Assembly (NCBI GenBank): GCA_036245525.1
Contig: BTPG01000002.1
Coordinates: forward strand, 167,421,501-167,485,500
Reading direction: 5' to 3'
Length of the DNA: 64,000 nucleotides
From: Semisulcospira habei
Taxonomy: Eukaryota; Mollusca; Gastropoda; Semisulcospiridae
Shown here piece by piece: positions 11,988-23,900 of this stretch. Positions within the stretch are counted from its first letter, which is position 1. Every line of letters begins with the position of its first letter. A program made the translations under genes and the position numbers. The notes under the pieces are model-generated. The model was not told the DNA's origin, searched no databases, and saw nothing but the letters and a program-made list of their open reading frames with translations.

Positions 11988-14900
11988 ACCAAAACATCAC
12001 AACCAGTATTTTAAAAGAATTAGTCCTTTACGTGTCGGTAGCGGTTCTTGTCACGATGATTCCTGCAGGAATCATCATGACAAAAACTGCTACTGACACA
12101 CAAAGGGTTACCTTTGTGTGTTGGTAGTGGTTTTTGCCACAATGATTTTGATAGGAATCATTGTTGAAAAAACCGGTGCCGACACGTAAAGGTTTAACAA
12201 CAGAATATTGAGGAGAAAGGGAGGGCTATGAGCAAAGTGTGGGAAGTCAAATTGAGCAGAGGCCTATGCCATAGTATATACACAGGTTTCTAGCAACAAT
12301 GCGGAATTATCACTGACCTAAATGTTGTACATTTGTACATCCTAATTCTACTAGTTCTGTGTACATGTTTACACTATGATTCACACTAAATGCATCGGTG
12401 ATCATGCCATTACTGCGTCTCTGATACTGGAATGGTTGCAGTAAAATCTTGCTTGGCTGCATGGCTTAATGAACCCACGTGACTGCTAATCATTGTTTAG
12501 ATCTAGTTAACCTGCATGAAGGAATATGTGTTAGATCTGAGCCATTGTAATGGAACTGTGGTTTTTAGTGGCAAATAGTTCAGTTGCAACATCCCGGACG
12601 TGTATTTTCCCGATTTGATCTTCCATTAGTTAGCGTACAGGATCAGCTGATGGTTCACGTGAGACTTCAGCTCTGATGCATATCTCAGTGGAGTTGAGAT
12701 CTCGTGTAAGCCGTCAAAAGCGCCTGCAAACTAACCCTCCTGACAGTTATTTGATGTTTATCTAGTGCGTGTTGTGACGACAGTGATGTGGTAACAATAT
12801 AGTGGTTGTTGTCAGCAGTGTTGTGTGTGGTGGATGCAGCAAGTAACCTTGTGTGTCATTTTCTGTATCAGTAAATAATGTGTACACAGTAGTTCACCTG
12901 CGTGGTTGTGTTTCCCATCCAGTCCTGTAGTTTCAAGAGCCTGCATGTTGTCTTTGTTCTCGTAAAGACTATTTTGCCCCCCCCCCCCCCCCCCCCCACC
13001 CCCCCCCCCCACCCCCATTTCTCTTTGTCTTAGTAGTGTTCACCACTGTAGGGTTGGCAAAGTATCATTTAGCATGTTAACCCTTTGGCTGTCAGCAGTG
13101 CTTTTTGTTGAGGTGATTCTTGCAGGAATTACTTTGACAAAAAACACTGGATAGCCAGAAGGTTAATCGTTAACCCATTTAATCCCATGCCCATATTTTG
13201 GAGGTGTCATGTAACGACTGGCCAGTTGCAGGAGATGAATCAACCATGATAATTCAAGGGTAGTGCTAGAATATCTTGGCACCATCAGATGACAAGCTAA
13301 TCTGGCACTACCCTTGAATTATCATGGTTGATCCATCTCCTGCTGTAGTGCATCAGGGCTGAATGGGTTAAGGTGCCACTATGTCTCTTTTCCTCTTGTA
13401 TTTATTCATAGCGTGCAGTACTTTCCAGGGTGTTTCATACTCTCAAACCACCACCCTTTTTCCCTTCTCCATACCCACCCCCCCAAAAAGTAGATTTTGC
13501 CAGTGAAATCTGCCAAACCTATTATGTACAGCATGATGTCAGTTTGTGGTGTTGTAGTCTGCACGTTCAGAAGTAGTCATGTGATGAGCGCTTGACGCGC
13601 ATGGTAGAGGGTCTTGCAAGGTCTTGCTGTTTTGCATAGTCGCGGCACATATGAATGGTAGTTTGTAGATGCTTTTGGTGTTGTGATGCATCTTTAAATT
13701 TAATTTGTGTGCATCTTTTTTTGATATTAACATTATCATTTGTTTTACACACAGCAATAGACTTTCAGCCTCTGCAGGACTCTGCTTACTCATTTATTCA
13801 TAAATTGCTGGTTTGATGAGTGGTATCACGTGTTCATATCTCCTGTAGTCATTTATCATCGTTCACTTGTTTGACACTTTTTCACCTCAGTCCCCGACTA
13901 ACAAGTCATTTAAGTCTTTGATATCCTTCCTTTAACCCTTTTAAGCCACATGGGTGCATTTCCCAAATTTTGGAAGTGTTACTTAACAGGAGGTGGATTG
14001 CCCATGATAATTTAAGGGTGGTGCCAGATTTGCTTGACCACCCATGAATTATCATGGGCAATCAATCTCCTGCTGTAGGGTGTTGGGGTTAAAAGGGTTA
14101 AGGGCAACGGTCTCACTGCTTCATGCTAAAGAACAAACGCAGACTGAATAGAAAACGTGGACTCACAGAAGGTTCAGCTCATCATCGATCAGATTCTTCA
14201 CCATTACCCCATTTTGCATTGCATCCTGCTGTCTGATACTGAGAAATTGGGGTCAGTTGCATGAGTGAGCTTAGTCCTGCACAAGCCACTGAGCAAGGTG
14301 CTCCGCGATAGCGGAGCACCTTTCTCAGTGGCTTGCACAGGACTAATCTCGTGCAACTGGCCCCAGTACTCAGAATCAAGTGTTAGTACACAGCATGGTT
14401 CTGCGCTGTGAATGCAAAATACATGTCCGTCCATTTTTGTGAAAAGCGAGATTTTCTGCGGCGCCTTGAGCAGCTTTAAATAGATGGATATGTGTGCCTC
14501 GGAGACAGCATACAATACCATGCCATGCCATGCCATGCTGCCATGCCATGCCATGCCACGCCATGCCACGCCATACCACAATAGAATAAAATGGACGTAC
14601 AGATACTGTCTTTCGCCTTCAAGGGCAGCATCGTTTGTACACTGCATCAAGCATAATTACACCTGGGCAAAAGAGTATTTCTGGACTTTTCTAATAATGA
14701 TCTTACTGTTCACGTTAAACTTACTGTATCCCTAAGGGCTTTCAGGCCACCAGTATTATGCTAGTGGCTGTATGCATTAGAGGCACAATACTAAATGGCA
14801 CTCTACTTACCTAATGACTGGTGTTTTGACTTAATCGTATTGTACATAAAAGATACAAAAATATGTTCTCTTAGTACTCTGTCTTAAAACTTCACATTAT

Positions 14901-17900
14901 AATATACCTTCCATTTTCTGAATACACTTTTGTGTGTAACCGGGTTAGCGGATCATCAGGATCAGGTCAAGAAATGAGGGAGGCAACAACGTCGAAGACA
15001 GGGGTCGCTGTGACATGTCTTTATTGCGGTGTAGAAAACTGAAGAACTGAAGAAACAGCGCAGAGCTTAAGAGGGAGTCGACATTGTAGTTCTTCCTAGT
15101 TGTATCGTCGTAGCGGCGCGAGTGGTCTGTGGCAACCGGCTGAGTGGTACTGACCGCAAGTGCGCTACGGAAGGGGCTTTATATATGGCAGGCGCGGGCC
15201 GCAAAGAAAGCACCACTCGCCTGCCTCCAGAATTTGGTGCTTTTGAAGCCGGGAAGCTGAAATTTGTGCTAAAGTGGACTAGGTTCTCTGACCATAGCTC
15301 TGATACTACTGAACCTAGAAACTTGCGGTTTGTTACTAATGAAAGATCCGCAATTGTAGTTTCACTAGTATCAGACATTGATTTGATTAAAGATGGCTAA
15401 AATTAATTATGAATTTTTAAACGACTTTTCTCCATCGACCTGGTCGGTGTAAAAGGTGCAAACTCCCAAAATAATGTTTAACCCAAAATCGATTGGACTA
15501 GAAATAGATTACAAAATGAAAGAGACTATCATGCTGAATCTTATGGATCTTGGTTTAAAACAATCGGTACAGGCATTGAGGAGATATTCAACTTAGAATG
15601 CCTCATCACAAACACAAGCTATCATCGCCATTGTAGGCACCGGATGCTAGAACAAAGCCACGAGGCGGCCGACGCGGTTGCGTCCCCTGAATAGACACTG
15701 AATACCTAGTGGTCTAGAAGTAAGCCAGAGGGGTCGGACTAACACAGGCATCAATGAAAGCAATACCTTGCGAGACCTTACATTGAAGGAAAACCACTGA
15801 ATGATAACACACACCACTTTTGCATTGCAACAAACAAAATTACATCAGGTGGGTTTTGAGAGCCATTACATCAGGTGGGTTATGAGAGCCATTACATCAG
15901 GTGGGTTATGAGAGCCGGGTGTACCCGGTCACATCTGCATGAAGGTATTTTAACTGTTCTCGAAAATGATAAAATACATGCATGTACAGTCTGTAGGTAA
16001 ACAGGTACGGCGTCAGGAATTAAGTAAGTAGAAAAGGAACGCATTAACAAAAATCAAACAGATAATCTTTGGCGTATCATACTTGGATAGTGAAGTTGGT
16101 CTGTGGTGTGGTGGGGAAAGAAAAGAACTAAAAGCAAAACGAATAAACAGACTAAACAGGACAACTACAAAATGACAAATAAAACAAAGGGGGAGGGGGT
16201 GGGTGGGTGGGTGGGTGTGGGGGGGGGGGGGTGCAGGGGTGTGGGCGGGATGTAAATGGCAGGTATTCAGTATTGAACTTGTGGGTGACATTAGCATTAA
16301 AAGGTTCGGTGTCAGTTGACACATACTGTGTTTCTGCAATCTTCAACAATTCAAACAAAAAAAAAAAAACGTAGCTGCCCCAGGAACATGGATTTAAAGT
16401 GGTGTCGGCAAGAGGCATATATCCTCATGAGCCCCCGCAACTTCGTGGGCTCATGAGGATCTATACCTCTTGCAGTTGGGTGGTGTTTCAGACTTTCTCG
16501 GCGCTGAACAGGTTAAGGCGGTAGGTTTTGTCACAGCTGGAAATGGTTCATTTCTGCATGCCATGATTTGATTTCCTGATATTCATGAAATTTTGCTAAT
16601 TCTTTGACAGTTGATCTGGGAGCCAACAAAACGGGTTATCGATAGCGAGGTATTGTATGGAATGCAGAATGCGATGTGGCATGTTCCATTTACTCCGATA
16701 TAATAATCTCATTCGCGAAAAATATTTGTGAATGCTGCAACATTGTATCTATACATGTGTACTGGTAATATTTTAGTAGCGTTCTGGTGAAATCCCACTA
16801 TCAGATAGAGGTTAACCCTGAATAAGAAATAGGTCAAAAATTGCATAGACTTAAAACATTCAGTGGATTCATCCAGCCTGTTCTGTTTGCAAATGGTATA
16901 GATTCTCATGAACCCCTGCACCTGCAGGGGCTCATGCGAATCTGTGCCTCCTCTCATGTGATGTTTCCTCCTTTTCATCCACAATGTGATATGATTATTC
17001 AGTCTTAAAAGTACAATTACTATGGAGATCAACACATCACAGGGACTCAGGGAAACTATCTCTTTGTTATTTTATGGATGTTCTTACTACAAAGGGGTGA
17101 TGCCTACTGTCTTTGACCTGATTCTGATTGAGGAACAAGTCCTGTTAGTTCAGCAAGGACAAAGGGGTGTCAGGAAGGAACATGGATGAACTCAGAAGTT
17201 ATTTTGTGCACTTGTCTGTGATTTGGGGCCACAGGCCATGAAGTTTAAAATCATGCACATTTTCATGCTGCACTTGAGTGCGTGTCTTTTGAAGCGCATG
17301 ATAAATGGCAGAATAATATTTTGTCGTTGACAGTTTTTTTCAGTCTTTTAACAGTGTTTTTTTTTTGTGTGTGCCCTATTTTCTCATGGGCAGTATTCTT
17401 TTTTAACCTATTTAGCCCTGAGTCCCTACAGCAGGAGATTGATTGACCATGATAATTCAAGGGTAGTGCCAGATTAGCTTGGCGCCAGAAGGCGCCAAGC
17501 TAATCTGGCACTACCCTTGAATTATCATGGTCAGTCCACCTCATGCAGCTGGTACATAGTCATTAATTAACACTTTCAAAATTTGGGAAATGCGCCCCTA
17601 GCACTAAAAGGGTTAATTCATAGGAGGCTGGTAATGCAAGCTAGAGGTTGCTGGTCTGTGGTTTTGGACCTGGATCGCAAGGTCCGAAAGTGCAGACCAG
17701 TGCACATTAACCCATTCAGCCCTGATGCACTGCAGCAGGAGATGGATCAACCATGATAATTCAAGGCTAGTTCTAGATTAGCTTGGTGCCATCCGGTGCC
17801 AAGCTAATCTTGCAGTACCCTTGAATTATCATGATCGATCCATCTTGCAACTGGTGTGTAGTTGTGGCTGTGGGGTCAAATGGGTTAATTTTCTGTCATT

Positions 17901-20900
17901 GATCCTGGGAACTTAGGAAAAATTGTATTACAAGATTTGTTTTGATTGAGACTAAAAAGAATATCAGATAACTTTATTTGTCAGCCCTCCTCCCCCCCCC
18001 CCCCCCCCCCTCCCCAAATAAAGCAATAGAAATATGTATCGTGCTCTGTTTTTTTGCACAGTGGGGATGGGAAACACCAAAACGCTGTATTGATAGTGAG
18101 GTATTGTATGGAATGCAAGCAAAAAACAGCATTGGGTGCTGTTGTCTGAAACTAAATTGACATGGAAATGGTTTTGAATGCCTGGAAAACAAGTGAATGC
18201 TGAGACATAGAACCTAAAAAAGAAGGATACTTTTTAGACCATTTTGAATGCTTTGACCTAGGAGTTGCCTACCTAATGTAGTATTGTGTTGACTTTCCAC
18301 ATGTATGGTTGAACCTAGCACGTGGAGAATAGATGTTTGAACTGTGTGAAGAATTTGTTACCAGCAAAGAAACCAGTGTCTGTGGCTGTAGATGATACTA
18401 GTGCAGTGATAGAAGAATGATCACGGATAGTGTATGTGCCCTTTGAATTGGCTGCCTCAGTAGCAAAAGACCCTCTGGCTGATGTCTGTGGCAGCAGGCC
18501 CACGCACGTGCTCAGCTGCACTATGGTTGACATCGGCTTAAAGACCTTTACTTATTAGGTATTTTGTTGTACCATATTGGCCCTGATGCTACTAACTGGT
18601 TCTGATGAACATTTAACCCTTTGTGTGTCAGTAGCGGTTTTAGTCGCAATGATTCCTTCAGGAATCATCACGACTGAAGCCGCTACCGACACGCAGATGT
18701 CAAGAAAACTTGAAAATGTGAATGATTCCACATGTACTAATTGAATGATTAAAAATTTCAGTTTTGTTACTTCCTAAATTTGAAGACATGGTACATTTGC
18801 ACGCACAAGGTGGTTTCGAAAGAAATTGGCTTTGGTGGGAAAGAGAAGGGTGGGAGAGAGAAATAATTTAAAAGGATGAACACACAGCGAGGACAGAAGT
18901 AAAGAAAAGAAACTCAGAAGCGTATTTGAGATGGAAACATTTGTTTTCAGATTCCCCTTACACAGTGGAACGCTACACAGCAGTCTGTAAGATGCCCGTC
19001 TAAACAAATTTAACTTTTTCCTATTACATTATTGGCTGCATTGGTCCCAAAATACCTTTCTCCACTTTATTGCGACAAATGGTCTTGGCTTTTGCACCTC
19101 ATATTCCTTGGATAAGTTTGATTCAATTTCTACTGTCTTGGGGATGGGTGCACATCTGGAAGGCTTCAGAAAATATTTTGCAATTGAATTACATTTCTGT
19201 AGGCCACTGAGGCCAGTTGCATGAGCGAGCTTAGTCCTGCACCAGCCACTAAGCAAGGTGCGCCGCTGTAGCAGCACACCTTGCTTAGTGGCTGGTGCAG
19301 GACTAAGCTTGCTTATGCAACTGGCCCCGGGTGTTTCGACCCCTTCATTGCCAGTTGACGCAGATTGTGTTTCGGAAATCTTTGTTATCCCTTCGGCTGT
19401 CGTGAAGACTTTTGTTGCAATGATTTATGTCATCACGACAAAAGACGGAACCGAAAGGCAAAGGGTTTATTCGACGCTACAGAACCTCAGTTGTCCCAGG
19501 AACGTGGATTCAAAGTGGTGTCGGCAAGAGGCATAGATCCTCATGAGCCCCGGCAACTGCGGGATCTCTGTCTTGTGCAGTTGGATCGCGTCAAACGTTC
19601 TCCTGGCAGTGAATGGGTTATCTTTCTTTTCTCTTAGCAGTGAAGGGCTTAACCCTTTCATCCTGATACTCCTCAGCATGAAATTAGTTGACCATGATAG
19701 TTCAAGGGTGGTGGCAGAATAGCTTGGCGCCTAAGGCGCCAAGCTATTCTGACACCACCCTTGAACTAAAAGGTTTGATTGATCTGTTTCCTAACCTGTA
19801 ATGTGGTCTTCAGAGGACCATAAGCAAATTTTAAAAAATCAGCCTCAGGATGTGATGGGTTAAATCTGTTTTTCTGGAGTGGTTACATGCAATCTTTTTG
19901 AAGTTTGAGATATATCTGGATTCTTTCAGTTTTAAAAGAAAGAAAAAGTGTCGACTTTGAAAATGTTAATTGTAGTCTTTTTATGATTCTGTCTTCTTTG
20001 CTTTTGGGACATAAAGCAGTGTATGAATTAATCAACCAATCATTACACTAGACAGCAAACACTGATATTGGAAGTTAGAGACATGTTAGATTTGAATAGC
20101 AACTAGGACGCCACAGATATCCAATGGTTACTCTCAGCATCATGATAAATTGTATGCTGTGATTTTGGACCTTACGGATTCGATAGGAAAATTGCAAGTC
20201 ACAGATTAAGCGCACAACAACAGCTGAGTGTCCTAGATCTGCTGCATGTCGCGGAGTGAACATTTATTGCATGACGTAGACAGTTTATTGACATGGTAGA
20301 TTTTAGACTGTAAAACTAAAATTCTGTTTTGTGGACAATAAATTTTGGACCGAAAAATGTGACTGCCAAGCTCATGAGATGCAACGAAATTCCCAAGAAA
20401 GAAAGAAACTGCGTTTTGGAAGAACAATGCAATTGTCATGTACCTGTCCTTTCTATTTTCTAATTCAGTTCAATTTAATTCAAAACAAATTATTCATCCC
20501 TTGACCCTTTTCATCCTGATACACCCAATGGTTGAAATACATTTGACTGATAGTTCAAGAGTGGTGCCAGAATAGCTTGGCGCCAGAGGCGCGAAGCTAT
20601 TCTGGCACCACCCTTGAACTAAAGCTGTTGATTTACCTCCTAATCAGTAATGTAGCCTTTGTAGGACATAAGCAATTTTTTTTTACAAAATCAGGCTCAG
20701 GATGTAATGGGTTAAACGAGAACTGAAATTTCATGGATGGAGGAACAGTTAGAGCACAATCAATCAACAAGCATTAATTAAGACATGAAGACCTGTTTCT
20801 TCTTTTCCTGGGACTTTGTGTATTTTTTCGAAACTTGCCCAAATTTTGCATACTTGTGTGCTGGTCTCGGATTTCAGACCTTACATCTCTTGAAGCCGTA

Positions 20901-23900
20901 AGGTCTGAATCATAGACCAGCACACTGTGTCTGTCTTACAATGGTTAAATTGCAGCGTAAATTACATCAACTTTCCTCTGCTCATTCTTGTATCTTGAAT
21001 AACAGGAAGCACTGTAGGGAATGAAAAGAAAAATTCTAAAATTCTGATTTGTAGCTAGGGCATGGTTGCTGTATTTCCAGCTGTCGCATACAATTAATTT
21101 ATTGCCTGCTGTGCTTAATCAGTTAACCCATTCAGCCCTGATGCACTATGGCAGGAGATGGGTCGACCATGATAATTCAAGGGTAGTGCCAGATTATCTT
21201 GGCACCTGTCGGCACCAAGCTAATCTGCCACTTTCCTTGAATTATCATGGTCGATCCATCTCCTGCAACTGGTGCATAGTCATTAGATGACGCCTCCAAA
21301 ATTTGGGAAATACGTGCGTCGGGCTGAACAAGTTAACAAAGTACATGTGCATACATGAACAGTGTGTTTGTCTACAACTTTTAATTTTCAAAAGTGACAA
21401 CAAATAAAAAATCACACGAGCTTTATAAATTAGAATAATTACAATATAGTAACAGTTTTTTTCTCATTATTGAACTATCTACTGACCAGTAGTCAGGTCT
21501 TTCTTTTGTTGTTGTTTCGTTTGTCTAGTTTAGATGCTTCTAATGGGCACCTACAGTATTTTCTCAGGATATGTATTTCTGTGATATTATTACGGGCATG
21601 TTTCACATTATTACATTTATATTGTTTTGAAATGCTTTGTTAGCACAGTAGAAATCTGTTATGCACACTCTTTAAACATTTTAATACAGATATTTTTAAT
21701 TGTTTAAGCTTGCTATGTATCCGTTTATGTATGGTTGAAAGCACAGTCATAAAATGTTGAAATAATTAGTAGCATGTCATACATTTATTTGGTTGATAGG
21801 ACTGTGAATATTTTAGATCTAAAAGTGGTGTCGGAGTAGTCTAGTTAGATCAAGCTCTTGCATCAAGGGTGTGCTCACGGGGCATCTTGTGGCATTTTCA
21901 TTTTTGTACATTTCATTCGCATTCTATTATTGCTTCATTTTTTTGTGCTTTGCTCATTTTATATCATTGATCTCTTGTTTGACTAGATGCCCACTTGGGG
22001 TATTTTTTTTAATGTAAGGGGTACCCCCATTACATGTCACAATAGAGTGTTAACCCCTTCCCTGCCAGTGGGCGCAGATTGTGCTTTGAAAATGATTGTT
22101 AATTCACCTCCAATGAGCCCAGTCATGCAAGGAACATGCCTACAAAGTGGTATCAACAAGAGGCACAGATCCTTATGAGCCCCCACATCCGCGGGGGCTC
22201 GTGAGGATCGTTGCCTCTTGCGGTTGGGCGGTGTTCATTTTCCACAACAGTGAAGGGGTTCATTAAAGCCTGCTTGTGCATGGAGTCCCCCGGTGCTTTA
22301 GGCGGCACCAGTGGCCTCATGCACGAGGGTCTCGTATTAAACGGGCAGCTGAGTTAATGTGTGGTGTTATTGCTGTATCCTGGCAGACGGGTAGCCTCGT
22401 GTTCTCAGGGTCTGCGTATGGAGAAGACGACGATGATGATGAAGAGGTGAGTTTCCATGTTCGGGGAATAATTTATACTGGTTGGCCAGTTGCGAAGAGG
22501 AGGAGAGACTGTTGTTCCATTTGATTGTTGTGCGGTTCCCACAGTAACCCCTTATTTGGTATTTTATGAGCAGTAAATGGGCAGGAGAAAGGTTGCTGGG
22601 GAGACCATGACTGCTCTATGGACCCCCTCATTCCCGACTTTGTCAGCATTAATTGAGAAGGAGTAAATAGAGGATATCAAAAGTAGGTCAGCATTGCAGG
22701 TGTTTGATGAAAATAGTGGATGAAAAGAGAAGACAAACATGATATCGCATATTAGCATATCGCAGGGTTCATTCTAGAAATTTACGCACATGGGTCATTG
22801 ACCCGCAGAGTACAGTTGGGGCGTTTCTGGAAACTGGATGGGCCAAGTGACATGGATGTACCTATTGCATACAGAAACCTATGGGTCATTGACCCCTCAG
22901 CTCAAAATTGTACGGGTCGTTTTGGGAAATTATGCACCAACATTTCGCATGGCGCGTTCCAAAAATGAACCCTGATAGTGCATATTTCAAACGTGATATC
23001 GCATATTATCTGGCTTTTCATCCATCGTTTGCATCGAAACACATGCAGTATTTACCTGCTTCTCATTTCTGAATATTGTCTATTGCTTGACCAGGAATTT
23101 GATGCCCCGTTCCGTACACCCACCCACCCCTTATTCAGCAATAAATGGGTAAGAAGTACCGGTAGTTGGTTGTGTGAAAATAGTGGTAGGTCTGCATGAT
23201 GATCGTGCACATTTGCATATGGAAAATGCATTCATGGGTATTAAAGTACATGTGGGTGGCTGTAGAAAGATAATCTGCATGATGTATGTGCACATTTGCA
23301 TGTGAAATAGCAGATATGCATAAGTAGAAAGAAAAGTGGTGGATCACAAGAAATTGATTAGATTTAGTTCTCCGTGTAGTGTCAGTACGCGGTTGACCTT
23401 TTGATAGTTTCTTTTCTATCCCGTTTTACCCACAAGAGATGTATCGACCAAGATAATTCAAGGGTAGTGCCAGATTAGCTTGGCGCCATCAGGTGCCAAG
23501 CTAATCTGGCGCAACCCTTGAAAGTTGAATTATGGTTGATTCGTCTCCTGCAATAGTCATTAGGTGACAATTCCAAAATTTTGGAAATGTGGTTGTGGGT
23601 TGGTTAACCTGAGAATCGAACTGAATGAACTCGTTGAGTTGCATGAGCTTTTGAGGACTAGTACTTCTTGTTAACCCTTTGGCTGTCGGTAGAGTTTTTT
23701 GTCAAGATGATTTCTGTAGGATTCACCTTGAAAAAATGCACTGCTGCCATCCAGAAGGTTAATCGTTGCATGGACATCATGCAAGTGAGAATCTAGGGTT
23801 GAAACTTAACTGGCTTTAGTTTGGAGTCTACTGAACCTCAGGTGTGCAAAAGAACCAGGTAGGGATATCAGTTACTGTATTTTTGGTGGAGAGAAATTTG

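Larger units (their letters stand above)
10951..16610 (+). other. Piezo intron, 5.7 kb
   Basis: Holds family A, E, F, J and M hairpins, a LINE tail and the solo LTR at 14935-15933. The stretches 11700-11920, 12200-12970, 13380-13930 and 14580-14930 show no feature. Confidence 0.75.
18101..22386 (+). other. Piezo intron, 4.3 kb
   Basis: Holds hairpins of families A, C, E, F, H and J. Nothing seen at 18100-18610, 18700-19200, 19870-20150, 20220-20500 and 21340-22040, which are AT-rich. Confidence 0.75.

Noticed and set aside
15122..15400. 92-codon open frame as a gene
   Set aside because: It lies on the + strand inside a probable minus-strand LTR, crosses the TATA region, and has no recognisable motif.
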